A stretch of 64,000 nucleotides of DNA from Talinum fruticosum (GCA_021018815.1 JAITYX010000046.1:2731501-2795500); one strand, 5' to 3'; positions 48,705-60,783 are shown, numbered from the stretch's first letter. Notes: generated from the letters alone by a model not told the origin. Program-made: numbers and translations.

Positions 48705-48929
48705 ATTTTTCTTCCCCTTTCCTTTTCCTTTTTAATCCAAATAAGGAAATATTGGTAACTTCTATTCTCTTCCATTTTAAATCCAAACAAGGGAAAAGTC
48801 TCTTCCCTTCCCCTCCCTTCCATTTCCCTTCCCTTGATTAACCTCCCTCCCCTCCCTCCCCTCTTATATCCAAATAGTGAATAAATGTTTTAGAGCACTT
48901 GACCTAATCACTAAGTTACAAAAATCTAT

Positions 48930-49834
48930 GTTGTCTATTTATGCTATATATAAAATCACCACCCTTTTATAATTATATAATTTTTTATTTGTTAATTATA
49001 CCCTTACTTTGCATATACTTACAAAGATAAGTTAGTCACACATTCCTCTATTTGCTTTTGAAAAAAAAAAATCTTTACAAATAAAACACCTCCCATGAGG
49101 TTTGGTTAAATATTATGTGGGGCCAATTGCGAGGACAAATTTTATTTTCTCGTAAAAAAATTGATGTGACAATTTGTAAATTCAATTTGTCATGTTAGGT
49201 TTTTAAGCTGAAAAATAAAGTTTGTTCTCAAAATTGGTCCCCTATAATATTTAACAAAATCTTATATGTTCCATAATTATTTATCTAAAATTATAGGTTC
49301 CATAAATTATTATACCATACTATAATAGACCCAAATGTAATTTTTTCTATTTTTTGAGTTATTTTTGGTGGAGTTGTAGACTTGCAAAACACAAAAACAG
49401 AAATGGCACGGAGATGAACACCAACAATTATGATTAGGGTTGTAATTTTGAGTTTAGAACTGACAAAATTTGTAGTGGATGATTTCACTTGGGAGATTTT
49501 TTTCTTCTCCGAGAGTTGAAATTCAATTGGATGATTTACATTGAAAATAATTTGTCTCTGTTTAAAAAAAATTGTAACTAATTAATCTCTTTTACATGCT
49601 TTATTTATTGTCACAGAGAATGACAAAATGGCTTTATGTAATTCCATGGCTAACTTAAATCATGCAATTAGCCAAATGTCAACTAGAGAAAAGCAAAGAT
49701 ATTGCATCATTGTCATACAACTTAAGGTTTATTTCTCAATAGTAATAAATGTCATTATATTTTTGTAATTTATACTATATTGATTTACTTGCTTTCTTAC
49801 GACAGAGAACAATAAAGAAGAAAAAGAAGAATCT
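48930..49834 (+). repeat. Repeat family R, copy 1 (possible nonautonomous Helitron)
   Basis: It starts TCTATTTATGCTATATATAA and continues through AATTATACCCTTACTTTGC, GATTAGGGTTGTAATTTTGA (about 49431), ATCATGCAATTAGCCAAATG (about 49659) and ACAACTTAAGGTTTATTTCT (about 49718). The same landmarks in the same order follow in copy 2 and, inverted, in copy 3 (57460-58150). A TC start with an AT-rich lead resembles Helitron 5' ends, but no CTRR terminus was found. Confidence 0.6.
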
Positions 49835-50683
49835 ATCTATTTATCTATCTATCTATTTAATATATAAAACCAAGACCTTTTTATGGTTGTAGAACTTTTA
49901 CCTTGCCTAATATACCCTTTATTGGTATTAAAATATGGGGTTGCATTTGTCATTTAATCAAGTCTTGCGGTTAGCCAAAAAACAAAAATATTGTAGTTGT
50001 ATTCATCAAGTCCTGAAAGTAGGCAAAAGCTTAAATTTACACTACCTCCATTTGTGTCCCACAATCTCTCTGAATTCTAATTACATACCCATATCTTGCT
50101 TTCTTCAGAGATGATGTTGTGAATTATAAATTCACCAAGATTTGTGATTATCAGGGTTGTAATTTTGATTTTAGAACTTACAAAGCAGGTAAAGGATGAT
50201 TTCATTTGGATGATTTTTTTCTCTCTCTAAGGGTTGCAATTCAATTAGATTATTTACATTGGCAATATTTTTTGTCTCTGTTTTAAAAAAATTCATAATT
50301 AATTAATCTCTTTTAGATGATTTATTTATTGTTACACACAATGGCAAAATGACTTTGTGTAATTTTATGGCTGGCAGCTCAAATCATGCAATTGGCCAAA
50401 TGTCAATTAGAGCAAAGCAAATATATCTATCATCATTATACAATTTAAGGGCACTGTTCGTTTCAGTACGTTAAAACTAGCGGTTATAGCGTTTATAGCA
50501 TTTATGAGTCTGTTATGAGTCATTATGAGCTGCTATGAGCTATTATGAGCTGATTACGAGCTGCTATGAGCTGTTATGAGCTGTTACGAGTCGTTATAGA
50601 TAGCGGTTATAGTCAGTTATGGGTTGTATAGCGGTTATAAGCGGTTATAATGGTAATAATAATATTAATAATTAACTTTTTAA

Positions 50684-50730
<47 letters not shown>

Positions 50731-51001
50731 AGAAGTTAATTATTATCATTATTATTATTATTATTTTATTGTTATTATTATTATTATTTTATTTTTATCA
50801 TTATTATCATTATTGATATTATTATTATTATTATGAAATTGTCGAAAGAGTACTATAACAATGACAATGGCGATCATTATAATAACAAGTTACTACGTCG
50901 ATAATGATAATAACAATAATAATTATAGTAATGATATTACTTAAATTTTTAAATATAATAATATTTTTAGCAATAACAACAACAACAACAACAACAACAA
51001 C

Positions 51002-51076
<75 letters not shown>

Positions 51077-51395
51077 TTATTGTTATTATTATTATTATGA
51101 TCATTATTATTTTAGTATTATTATTATTATTATTATTTTATTATTATTATTATTTTATTTTTATTTTGATTATTATCATTATTGATATTATTATTATTAT
51201 TATGAAATTGTGAAAAGAGTACTATAACGATGACAATGACGATCATTATAATAACAAGTTACAACGTCGATAATGATAATAACAATAATAATTATAATAA
51301 TAATATTACTAAAATTTTTAAATATAATAATATTTTTTAGCAATAACAACAATAACAACAATAACAACAATAACAACAATAACAACAACAACAAC

Positions 51396-51453
<58 letters not shown>

Positions 51454-51730
51454 TTCTTCTTATTATTATTATTATTATTATTATCGTAAATAATAATCAT
51501 CACAATCATAACAATATGAGTTTATTAGCTGTTATAGTTGATAATCGTTATAGCGGTCATAACTAGTCTGTTATGAGCTGCTATGAGCTGTTATAGCGTT
51601 TATGAGCGGTTATTAACGTTTATGAGCGGTTATGAGCGTTTATGAGCGGTTATTAGCGATTAGCGGTTAAAACAGTTTTATAAACGCTAATTCGAACAGG
51701 CCCTAAGTTGTATTTCTCAAAAATCAATGT
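49835..51730 (+). repeat. Repeat family R, copy 2, interrupted by a PIF-like element
   Basis: It begins with TCTATCTATTTATCTATC and carries AAGACCTTTTTATGG, AAATATGGGGTTGCATTTG, GGTTGTAATTTTGATTTTAG and ATCATGCAATTGGCCAAATG, ending with TTATACAATTTAA at 50458. It resumes at 51704 with TAAGTTGTATTTCTC. Copy 1 shows the uninterrupted form. Confidence 0.65.
50459..51703. mobile_element. PIF/Harbinger-like nonautonomous element, TAA target duplication
   Basis: Termini GGGCACTGTTCG and CGAACAGGCCC are inverted repeats, flanked by TAA (50456-50458) and TAA (51704-51706). Subterminal regions carry repeated TATGAGCTG and TTATGAGCGG words. The core contains two diverged direct copies of a segment with GAGTACTATAAC, ATAATAACAAGTTAC and CGTCGATAATGATAATAACA (about 50840-50925 and 51210-51290), between AAT/ATT tracts that can fold back. 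A paralogous empty site exists at about 49718. No transposase. Confidence 0.85.
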
Positions 51731-52063
51731 TAGAGCTTTTCCAGAGAACCCTCCGGAGAAAGGAAAGAGCTTATAGAGAGAGAGAACCTAAGTTGAGCTT
51801 TTCACGGACATTGTTCGATGGATCCCTTACTTGAGCCACCCCCAAAGCCTCCCGACCTTTTCAAAACCCCTTTTTGGCTTCCTCCACCTACTGACTCGAT
51901 CCCTTTCACCCATTGCAAGTTCTTAAAGATTAGAGATAGATTTGGGTTTTCAATTTAGATCAACACCTCTTTCTTCAACCTACCTAGAAACAAAAGTACT
52001 CTCGCTTGCCTTCCAAGTCCGAATCGATCTTTTTGCCTCTACGATTGTTGCCTCGCTACAAAT
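51731..52063 (+). pseudogene. 5' part of an L1 LINE, up to a solo LTR insertion
   Basis: An ATG at 51821 opens MDPLLEPPPKPPDLFKTPFW and a Pro-rich frame ending at about 51960, a style common at the start of plant L1 ORF1. The sequence continues beyond the LTR at 53676. The assignment to the L1 that ends near 56600 rests on order and strand only. Confidence 0.4.
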
Positions 52064-53675
52064 TGAAGGTTTGCTCTTGGAGAGTATAAATCACCCTAGA
52101 GTTGGGGTGAATAGGGTGATGAGGAAACTTGCTTGAAAATTAAAACAAATAAGGATCCGAGGTGAATGAGAGGCAAGGATACACTCGGAAAAGCATAAAC
52201 TCGGAATTTAGTAAGTAGTGAAGAAACAGATTAAATAGAATTCAAAGCTGTCCGAGTCTAGAATGTACGTAGAAAAATAATAACTCGGAAAGTACGCGGA
52301 AACCCTCCTGGGGCAGAAAACCACGGACCGCGCTAATCCAAGCACGAAGTCGAATCCACTATTTTGAGTCCACAAAATACAGTGGACCGACTTGACTCGA
52401 GTTGCTCCCTTAAACAACTCCTTACAAGTTTTTCCTAGACTCGAAATTACCTTATCCGATCTAGTACTTCCTAACCGAGATCACCTTTACGGTTAGGGAG
52501 AACTGAGCTGAGTTAACCCTTACAGCTCGGTCAAGGGACTTTACTTAGAGAGTAAGAAAGAAAGTGTTTGTAATTGAGTACAAGACTTTACAACTCGGAA
52601 TGTTATTAAATACGAATTGGAGTTGTAAGTAGAAGATTGAGAATGAATACAATGACTTTTTGCTCAAGTATGTGTATTAACAATAGATTCGGCAATTTTC
52701 AAGTCTTAAAAGTTGGCTTCTATTTATAGATGACCAAGCAGCTTAGCCATTGTGTCCATCTTCCGACTGGAGGTCCTTTGTGACTGTTATAAGGGATTTT
52801 ACGAGTCACTCGGAAAATATCCGTTGAGATATGAACGTTGAGCAACGGTTCTTGACTCCTTTGGAAGTTCCAAAACCACTTGTTAGTGTCTTTAAAAATA
52901 AGGTGGAAACCACCGTTGAGCTTGGTGTTGCAGGTTTCCAATTTTAGAAACGGACAATCCTAACACGATTAGTGCGGGGCTAGGTCGGAGGTGGAAAAAG
53001 CCTTGTCTGCCTGGTGATTTGACGTTTTGAAGCCGATTACTTTTGCAGTTCAAAATTAGGATAGCCTCGTTTGAATAACCTACAAAAGTAAATCAATTTG
53101 GTTCTCAAAGTATAAAATACTTTGGTCCAAGATTAGACACGAGATAATAACATAATTAAGATAATTAAATGACTAATTATCCGAGTCGGAAAAGGAATAG
53201 AAAATTCCGAGTCTAATATCCATGATACTTAAAATTCCATCCGAGTCGAGTCTAGAAGATAATCAAGTCAAGTAGCAAATCCGAGTAAATAAACTTGATC
53301 TAGATTGAACAAGGTTTAAACAAAATAAGTCGACTTGGAATAGAAAATTAACGTTGTAATTCCTTTAACATGAAGTCGGACCTGAGTTTATGTGCGTGAA
53401 AAAAAGTGTTTGAACATGCGATATATCTAAGTGTTGAATGACTCGGAACCGAGTGTGAAGGGGCATGTAGACGTAAGCTTTCGAATCGGTCGGTCAAAAG
53501 CAATTGGAAACATATATAGTAGATGCTATAAGACTCGGAGAAAATGCTATATCACTCGGAAAAGTTTCTAAGGCACATGGAATGGCTTGGAATCAAAACT
53601 CTATAGGAGAAGAAGTCTTATACCTGATTCCTCAATGGAACTCGGAAAAGTGTAAGTATAAAGTATGAGTTTTCA
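52064..53675 (-). mobile_element. Solo LTR of the Sirevirus-like family (copy 3), perfect target duplication
   Basis: On the plus strand it opens TGAAGGTTTGCTCTTGGAG and closes GTTTTCA. CAAAT lies on both sides (52059-52063 and 53676-53680). Length is 1612 bp. It shares the CACCCTAGA block near one end, and the ACTTTGGTCCAAG and CCGAGTCTAATATCCATGAT blocks, with the solo LTR at 5079-6651. Confidence 0.9.
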
Positions 53676-55368
53676 CAAATTCATCGATTACTACTATTGA
53701 TGGATTATCTTGCTCGCTACCTTCCGATCGAAGCTCATCAACCCTCTTCAAGATCCCTTCTCTATCTGTTGTTTCTTGACCTAAGCAACTTTGTATTGTC
53801 TCCATCGAGTTGTTTCGAGGGCGTGTGTCTTTCTCCAACCCGAGGAGGAAGAACCCAACAATCTTCCTAGTGTGGAATATAAATTCGAACCCTTTTCGAT
53901 TGATGTTCTTCAGCCTTCTTCATACTTGCTCGAGTGAGAGGTATTTGTGTCGATTTGCGTAGAAGAAAAGAGTTTGTGAACTTTCATCACATTACGCGTT
54001 GAGGCTGAGGTTTGGTGAAAATTCGATTATCAATTTTTCTTCTCTAGGTGATATCCTTCCATTATCTCTTTGTTGTTATGCTTATTTATTGTGGGATTTT
54101 TACCGAGCTGAACGCGATGGATGTTTTTCATATGGATCTGTGGATGTTCGCATTTTGTCTCTTCCGATTGTCCTTATGTTGTTCGATCCGAGATGGAGTT
54201 GTGTCGAGCCCCTTGAGGTTGGTCTCTATAAGTTGCCTACTGATGTCCCACTCTTCGCTCATCGGTCCGACCTCTCCTCCCTTCGATGTCTTCCTCCCTA
54301 TGTTTTGTCTATCTTTCCGACTTGTTGGTGTTGTTGGGGTTGGTTTAGGTCATCTGTTGAGTTTGTTAGGATCTGTGATAGCCATGGAATGGCATCCTTG
54401 TTTGCACATGATTGAATTGTATATCTTATCTAATAACTATCATGTGGTTATGTTCTTTAGGTATGATGTTAAGTCATTCTTAGTCTGTCTGTTTAATGAT
54501 TAGCCACTACTTTGCTAGGTGGACAACCTATTCAGGCCATCAAGCAAGGTCTAGAGGCTTAGCATATGTTCTATTGTCTCTCATGATATTCTTGTCATAT
54601 TTCTTTTTCTTGATGAGCCCTTGTTACATATGTGCTCTTTTCGTTGGATCCTCATGATGTTTTTCGAGCTACTAAGGGAGGCAATTATTAGGTTATAGAC
54701 TCTCCCCATTTTGGATTGGAAGTCTATTGTTCTGTGCCACCCGGTAGCCATATGATGAATTAATATCCCTAATATGAGACTTTATTTGCCCCCTCCCCAG
54801 TTTATGATTTTTTGGTTTATGAGTCGATCCGATCAGGTTATTGTTTTCGCATTATTGATATCGAGTGGCTATTTTCAGTATGTTTTACAATATCAATAAA
54901 GTTGCATTTGTTAGCAACTTTATTTGTTTTGATTGTCAACCTTTCTCATGGGTAGAAGTCAAGCTAAGGAAGATTGTGAAGGCAAGAAGGATTTGTTTTT
55001 GTTGTACTATTATTGAAATTTTTAAAGAACTGAGCAAATTGTACTATTGGGATTGTATTATTATTATGTTTAGATTATTTATTTTGGTGAGAGGAATTAT
55101 ATCAAAACCTATAATTTTCAAGGCCTTATTTTTTACCATCCCTAACAGGGACAAAATCTTACTATGCAAGTTGAACAATTCTAAGTTGCTTAATTTTTTT
55201 AATAACATTTCAAAGGCTTAACTCCACTTTTCCTCGCAACCTTGCTGGTTATGACCTTAGAAGTTTTCTCGCATATGAGTATTGGACTTGGCTTACACCT
55301 AAGGTAATTCTAGCCATTAGGGTATTTAGAATAGGGTTTTGTCTAATAATAACAAAATTTTTATTTTT
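53676..55368 (+). pseudogene. L1 region upstream of ORF2, degenerate
   Basis: Between the solo LTR and the ORF2 start I see only broken frames. One stretch near 54650-54760 reads DPHDVFRATKGGNY, then DSPHFGLEVYCSVPPGSHMM, which looks like former coding sequence, perhaps ORF1. I cannot name the domain. Confidence 0.35.
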
Positions 55369-56600
55369 ATGAAAATTATAAGTTGGAATATTCTAGGCTC
55401 TAAAAGAGAAAAAGCTCTATGTGAGATTAGATACATTAAGAGACTTCACAATCCCAACATTATGTTCCTTATGGAGACCATGTTTAATGATAGAAATGCA
55501 TTAAACATAATTCAAAAGTTAGGATTTGAGAATTACGAGCTTATACCGCCGCTAATCATGAAGGAGGAATATGAGCTTTATGGAATAATGAAAATGTTTC
55601 AGTTACTACCATGTTTAATGATACAAAAGCATTAAACATTATTCAAAATTTAGGATTTGAGAATTACGAGCTTATACCGCTCGTTAATCATGAAGGAGGA
55701 ATATGAGCTTTATGAAATAATGAAAATGTTTCGAGTTACTACCATAGCTAAAGAAAAGAGAGTCATACATCTCTTCGTTATGGAGAAAGTAACAAAAAAG
55801 AATCCATTATTTATGGGGTATATGGACCAGCTCAAGAAAGAGATAAACCAACATTTTGGAATAGACTACCACTTGCTTAATATGGTTTTCCATTTGCCAT
55901 GGTGTATCACTGGTGACTTTAATGAGTTAGCTAACCAGGATGAGAAATAAGGAGGTAATGCTCTCGGGGCTGAAAAAACTATTCGTTTGAATAGATTTCT
56001 AGAAGCTATTGATGGATTAACTATAATCCTCTCGGTAGAATTTTCACTTGGAAAGAATGTGTTAGAGGGGTTACTATTTATGAACAGTTAGATAGGGCAA
56101 TTTCGGAAAAGATTGGGCCATTTTGTATCCATCGGTTGAGATGAGTCATGGTGCTTTCTCGTTCTCGGATCATTTCTATCTGCTGCTAGAAACAAATCCT
56201 CGAAGTACCTCTCTAAAGAATAGGGGTTTTAGATTTCAACCCCACCGGAGTAACTACGATAGAGTCAACACTATTGTCCGAAGGAATGACATAATGATGG
56301 TAGAGGTACAACCCTCTTTCGAATAGTGTTTAAGCCGAAGAGAATTAAGAGTGACCTAAAAGAGTGGAATAGATGTTCAAACAATAACTTCAAAGACAAC
56401 ATGGAAAGTAATACAGAAAGATTACAGTATGTCGAAACTAGGTTAATATTGGATCTGCAGAGCCGTAGACTTAATCAATGGTTCTATCGGCTTGTTAAGC
56501 AACGAGAAAAGTTATTACTTTTTAATCAACGCTATCTGGGGGAACTAGCAAGAAAACAATGGTTTATCAAATGAGATAGAAATTCCAGATTCTTTTTTAA
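55369..56600 (+). pseudogene. L1 LINE ORF2 endonuclease domain, truncated before reverse transcriptase
   Basis: Starts MKIISWNILGSKREKALCEI with NPNIMFLMETMF (endonuclease motifs with the catalytic Asn and Glu). Then TGDFNELANQDEK (about 55910-55950), NRFLEAIDGLT, FSFSDHFYLLLETNPRS (SDH motif, about 56155-56200), GFRFQP, and RLNQWFYRLVKQREKLLLFN. This is the apurinic-type endonuclease and linker of plant L1 elements. A 130-bp tandem duplication (55479-55738) and several frameshifts or stops (for example TAA at 55948) inactivate it. Reading ends near 56600 before any RT motif. Confidence 0.85.
55479..55738 (+). repeat. 130-bp tandem duplication inside the L1 endonuclease
   Basis: CCATGTTTAATGATA starts at 55479 and again at 55609. 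Both copies contain AGGATTTGAGAATTACGAGC and TCATGAAGGAGGAATATGAG, with few differences. Confidence 0.9.
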
Positions 56601-56875
56601 ATTACTCATTTGAAGTTTACTCTATTACTAATTAAATAAATTATTTATTACTTGTCTTAGTTGTCATAGTACTTTATACATAAGAAATATTATTATATCT
56701 ATTCAATACCGAAATGAATCATATTAAGATTGTACGAATGAATTCATGATAATAATATAATTACCAAAATATCATTATGATAGTATTATTTCAAAATTTA
56801 AACCTTTTCAATTCATTGCACATATATGTGCGAATCCAACCTACTGAATCCAACCTTCTACTACTACTACTACTA

Positions 56876-56878
56876 GTA

Positions 56879-56948
<70 letters not shown>
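56876..56948. repeat. (CTA)n / (AAT)n microsatellite
   Basis: About 24 AAT units follow a short CTA run (56859-56874). Poly-Ile and poly-Leu frames are artefacts. Confidence 0.9.
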
Positions 56949-56950
<2 letters not shown>

Positions 56951-57459
56951 GAACATAAAATAGAAATAGATTGATGGTTTTTATGTAATTTCTCGAACAG
57001 GCACTAAATTTGTAAAGAAAAAGGGGTTCAATGAGATACACTCATATAATGAAACCAATGTCATTAAAAAGGCACACCATAACAGTGTTCTTAGTAGCAC
57101 AAAAGAGTTTGTAAGGTACCATATAAATACATAGATAAATAATAGAACCCTCCACCGTACCAAATAATCGAACAAAGAATAAATGGTATATCGATATAAA
57201 ATTTATTTTTAAATGATGTTTATTATTCAACGTTTTAACCCATTATGCTACTGATATCAGTCAATAATAGAAATTTTGAAAAATGAAACATTCGAAAACA
57301 AAATTTATCTTAAACTATTAAAGTAGAATTAAAAACTTTAAAATAAAATAAGCATAACAATTATAAAAACACAATTTTATATCTGAAAAAACATGGATCA
57401 ACTAAACTATGTTATTGCCAAACATAAGAAAACAGAAAATTTTTTATTAGTATATTTGT
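56949..57459. other. AT-rich sequence, no gene recognised
   Basis: Nothing recognisable on either strand. Confidence 0.5.
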
Positions 57460-58150
57460 ATCATATTTATTAGTATATTTGAGAAATGCAACTTAAATTA
57501 ATATAGTATAAATTACAATGATTTGTATCATATTTTTATTAGTATATTTGTATCATATTCATTAGTATAAACTATGTTATATTTGCTTTGCTGTAATTGG
57601 CATTTGGCCAATTACATGATTTGAGTTGGCAACCATGAAATCACACAAGGCCATTTTGCCATTATGTGTAACAATAAATAAATCATCTAAAAGAGATTAA
57701 TTAATTATGAACTTTTTCAAAACAAAGACAAAAACTATTGCCAATGTAAATAATCTAATTGAATTGCAACCCTTAGAGAAAAAAAATTCATCCTTTATGT
57801 ATTTTGTAAATTCTAAATTTAAAATCACAACCCTAATAATCATAAATCTTGGTGAGTTTATAATCCACAAAAATCATCTCTAAAGAAAGTAAGCGGACAT
57901 GGGTATGTAATTAGAATTCAGAGAAATTGTGAGACACAAATGAAGGTAGTGTGAATGTGAGTTTTTTCAACTTTTAAGACTTGATGAAAACAACTACAAG
58001 ATTTTTGTTTTTTTTTTTTTTGCTAACTGCAAGACTTGATTAAATGATAAAATGCAACCTTGTATTTTAATACCAGTAAAGAGTGTATTAGGTAAGGTAA
58101 AAGTTTTACAGCCATAAAAGGATCTTGCCTTTATTTATATACCGTAAAAT
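57460..58150 (-). repeat. Repeat family R, inverted copy 3
   Basis: Minus strand: AAGATCCTTTTATGGCTG, TAAAATACAAGGTTGCATTT, CTCACCAAGATTTATGATTA and GTAATTGGCATTTGGCC match copies 1 and 2 at 48.9-50.5 kb in the same order. It carries a duplicated TATTAGTATATTTGTATCAT block near 57450-57560. Confidence 0.7.
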
Positions 58151-58842
58151 AACAAAAAAACTATAGAATTTCGAACAGAGGAGAGAGAAATGGGAGATAA
58201 AGATATAATTTGTACTCATAAAAAGGTAGAGATCCAATTAAAACCAATCAAAATCATACCGAAAGCACCAACACATGTCAACCACTTGAGTTGCAACACC
58301 AAAATCAGTAGTTTAAAGATAAAGCATAAAAAACCACAAGAGTGATACTCTAATTCTGAAATCACTTAAATATTAATAATAAATAAAGTGAAAAAAATGA
58401 TATTTGATAATATTATAGGGGAGAAATGTAAGTCAAAATATTTTGATCAAATTTAATATTTAAATGCGTACATTTCTCTTAACATTTCTCCCCTTAATTT
58501 AATTATTTTAATTATTTAATAACATTGCACCAACTATTTGTTATTAATATTTACCATAATTAACGCGTGTCTTGTTTTCTTAATAGTAACATTGTGCATT
58601 TTGTTCTACCTGCAATTTAATTTGTGCGCTCTTTTAATAATCTTAAAACTTGCACATTTATTATAATCATATAATAACTTTGGTAATCTTAATAATAGCA
58701 ACAATAATAATATCTTTTAATTACATATTAATTGATAATACTTTTTTATCTGTGATTAACCTTGTTATTATACTTTTCTTTTAATTAGTTGAAAATTTTA
58801 CTGTATAATTAATATTTATTATATCTTTTAATTATATTTTAG
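58151..58842. other. AT-rich sequence upstream of an OB-fold-like exon
   Basis: No coding region recognised; probably intron or flank of the fragment at 58843. Confidence 0.4.
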
Positions 58843-60201
58843 GGAGAACCTATTCTATGCAACACCTTCCCTAAAGATGCAGATTATTTCGTTGGACGTT
58901 TGAAAGAGGAATTAGTTTATTACTTTGGAGGAGTACAAGTCATCCTAGCAAATGAACACCTTAGGGCATGTTTGGTTGGATGTAATTAAAGTGGTAATGC
59001 AATCGAATTGGTAATGGTGATTACATTACCATGTTTGGTTACAACTTTGTAATGCAATTAAAATTACATGGTAATCATATTGACCTTTACCTCTGCAATT
59101 TCAATTACTTGAACATTTACTAAACAATCATGATTACATCCATCCTTATGATCAAATTTTAACACACTTCTAATAATTTTCTCTCTCTCTCCCCCTCAAT
59201 TCCATATCCATTTTCTCTCTCCTCCTTGGCAAGCAAAAAATTTATCCATTTGATAAGAAACTAATTTTTTTTTCTTCTATTATCTTAATATATGGTATGA
59301 TCATTAAATCATTAAGAGAAAATTTCAACTTTAATATTTTAGATTTTAAGTTTAAGTATTCAATTAATAATATAAAAGAAGCTTAAATTAAAATTTTTAG
59401 ATCAAATTTTTTACTTGTTAACACTTGTCTTTAATTCAAAAAATATTTATCATAAATAAAATAATTTTAGTTTGTATTTTTTATTCATGAAAAAATTCAA
59501 AACTTAATTATATGATAGAAGAGATTCAAAAAGCTCAAATATAAATTTAGATTTTAAAATTTTGTTATGTTGATAACATTTATCTTCACTAAACATTTAT
59601 TGTCACTAAAATAATCGAACTAAATTTTTTTGCCACCAAAAAATTTAAAATTAGGAAATATGATATAAAAGATTAAAAAAATCTCAAATATGATTTTAAA
59701 TTTAAAATATTTTCGTGTGGATAACATTTATCTTTATTACTATATTTATTGTTATTAGAATAATATAGTTGATATTTGCAATAAAACTTGATTATTTGAT
59801 AGAAAATATTTTTAAAAGCTCAAATCTAAATATGTAGCTCAAATTTTTATTTAGATAGCATTTATCTCCACTACAATAATTTAATTACTAACTTTGGTAA
59901 TTGAAATAATACATTACCATTGTGATTATATTACACTTTTTATATAACCAAACATGGTAATGTAATTGTTGTCCCATTACATTACATATCTAATTATATT
60001 ACATAGTTGATTACATCACACCCCTATTGCATTACATCCAACCAAACGTCACATTAGAGCGATACCTAATCAATATCGGTTGCAATTAACCAAAGGCATA
60101 AAAGTGATTGAGACTTCAATAGAGCTTGACCTTTTTCCACTAACTATTACAATTTGGTGGATTTACATGCTATTAAGTCATTCTTAAATGACAACACCCA
60201 G
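58843..60201 (+). pseudogene. RPA / DUF223-like (OB-fold) exon, interrupted by a MITE
   Basis: An acceptor TTATATTTTAG precedes an exon reading DADYFVGRLKEELVYYFGGV, then VILANEHLR up to 58963. Removing the TTA-flanked element (58964-60053) plus one TTA restores one frame: AIPNQYRLQLTKGIKVIETS then IELDLFP. A one-base shift near 60140 then gives NLVDLHAIKSFLNDNTQ and a GT donor at 60202. The layout (FxxxLxEExVYY, P-x-x-Y-R, FVDL...) fits the OB-fold of replication protein A-like and DUF223 proteins, which bind single-stranded DNA and are often found in or near plant Helitrons. I recognise the family only loosely. Confidence 0.45.
58964..60053. mobile_element. MITE, PIF/Harbinger-like, TTA target duplication, 1.09 kb
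   Basis: Left end GGGCATGTTTGGTTGGATGT and the inverted right end ATTACATCCAACCAAACGTC (60031-60050) form terminal inverted repeats of about 20 bp. TTA lies at 58961-58963 and 60054-60056. Subterminal GGTAATG and ATTACAT words recur. No coding sequence. Reading-frame continuity of the interrupted exon supports the boundaries. Confidence 0.85.
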
Positions 60202-60324
60202 GTAATATGTATATCTTTTTTTCTTACCATGTACATTCTTATATCTTTCCCAATGCTATACATCATATATTGTTACTTTTTTTATACCTCTTTTCATTTC
60301 CTTTCTTTTTCCATATACAATAGA

Positions 60325-60414
60325 TGTCATGGAAATTGTAGTGATTTTGGCTCCTTTGTAAGCATCCGATAATCAAAACAAACTCATAAGAGACGTACTT
60401 ATAGTGGATAGGAG
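60325..60414 (+). pseudogene. Second exon of the RPA/DUF223-like fragment
   Basis: After an acceptor-like CATATACAATAG, the frame reads VMEIVVILAPL, a TAA, then ASDNQNKLIRDVLIVDRR before a GT donor. The order hydrophobic strand (V-x-x-I-V), loop, then RDVLIVD resembles an RPA-type OB-fold strand pair. The in-frame stop marks it as broken. Further exons were not seen before the hAT end at 60784. Confidence 0.38.
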
Positions 60415-60783
60415 GTAAATTCATGACACTAAATAAGATATTGATCAATATCAGCTTTTTATTTTTAATATATAATAATTTTTTTCTAAATTTTTACACC
60501 GTTGCAGTTATATCATCGTGAGAGTTACACTTTGGGAACATTTTATGTCTAAAATTATTGACCAACTTTTACATAAAATAAGAACAAGATGATTTTGCTT
60601 GCATGTGGGCTCCATGTCAAGCAATTTAATGATATGTTAAATTTTCATGTGATATTACTCATTTTCAATTTAACCATGCTCATATCTATCTATCTATCTA
60701 AATTATAAACACATGACATCCTGCTTTATGTTAAACTCATGGCATCCTATTGTATGTTAAACTATTATAGACCGAGTTGTTTC

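Larger units (their letters stand above)
47861..48880. repeat. Fold-back, MITE-like segment with GGGGAA/TTCCCC-rich ends and two microsatellites
   Basis: ATTCCCCTTCAA and TTGAAGGGGAAT form a near-perfect palindrome at about 47907-47932. A GGAGGGAGGGG stretch follows, and CCTCCCCTCCCTCCCC appears near 48846-48866 at the other side. Between them are (TA)n at 48070-48148 and (AAT)n at 48612-48704. I found no clear target duplication, so the element call is tentative; the microsatellites are certain. Confidence 0.45.

Noticed and set aside
50904..51566. Open frames of poly-Ile, poly-Asn and poly-Leu
   Set aside because: Microsatellite translations inside the PIF-like element.
53999..54503. 138- and 151-residue open frames
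   Set aside because: The two overlap in different phases and neither shows a conserved motif; they probably reflect decayed L1 sequence.
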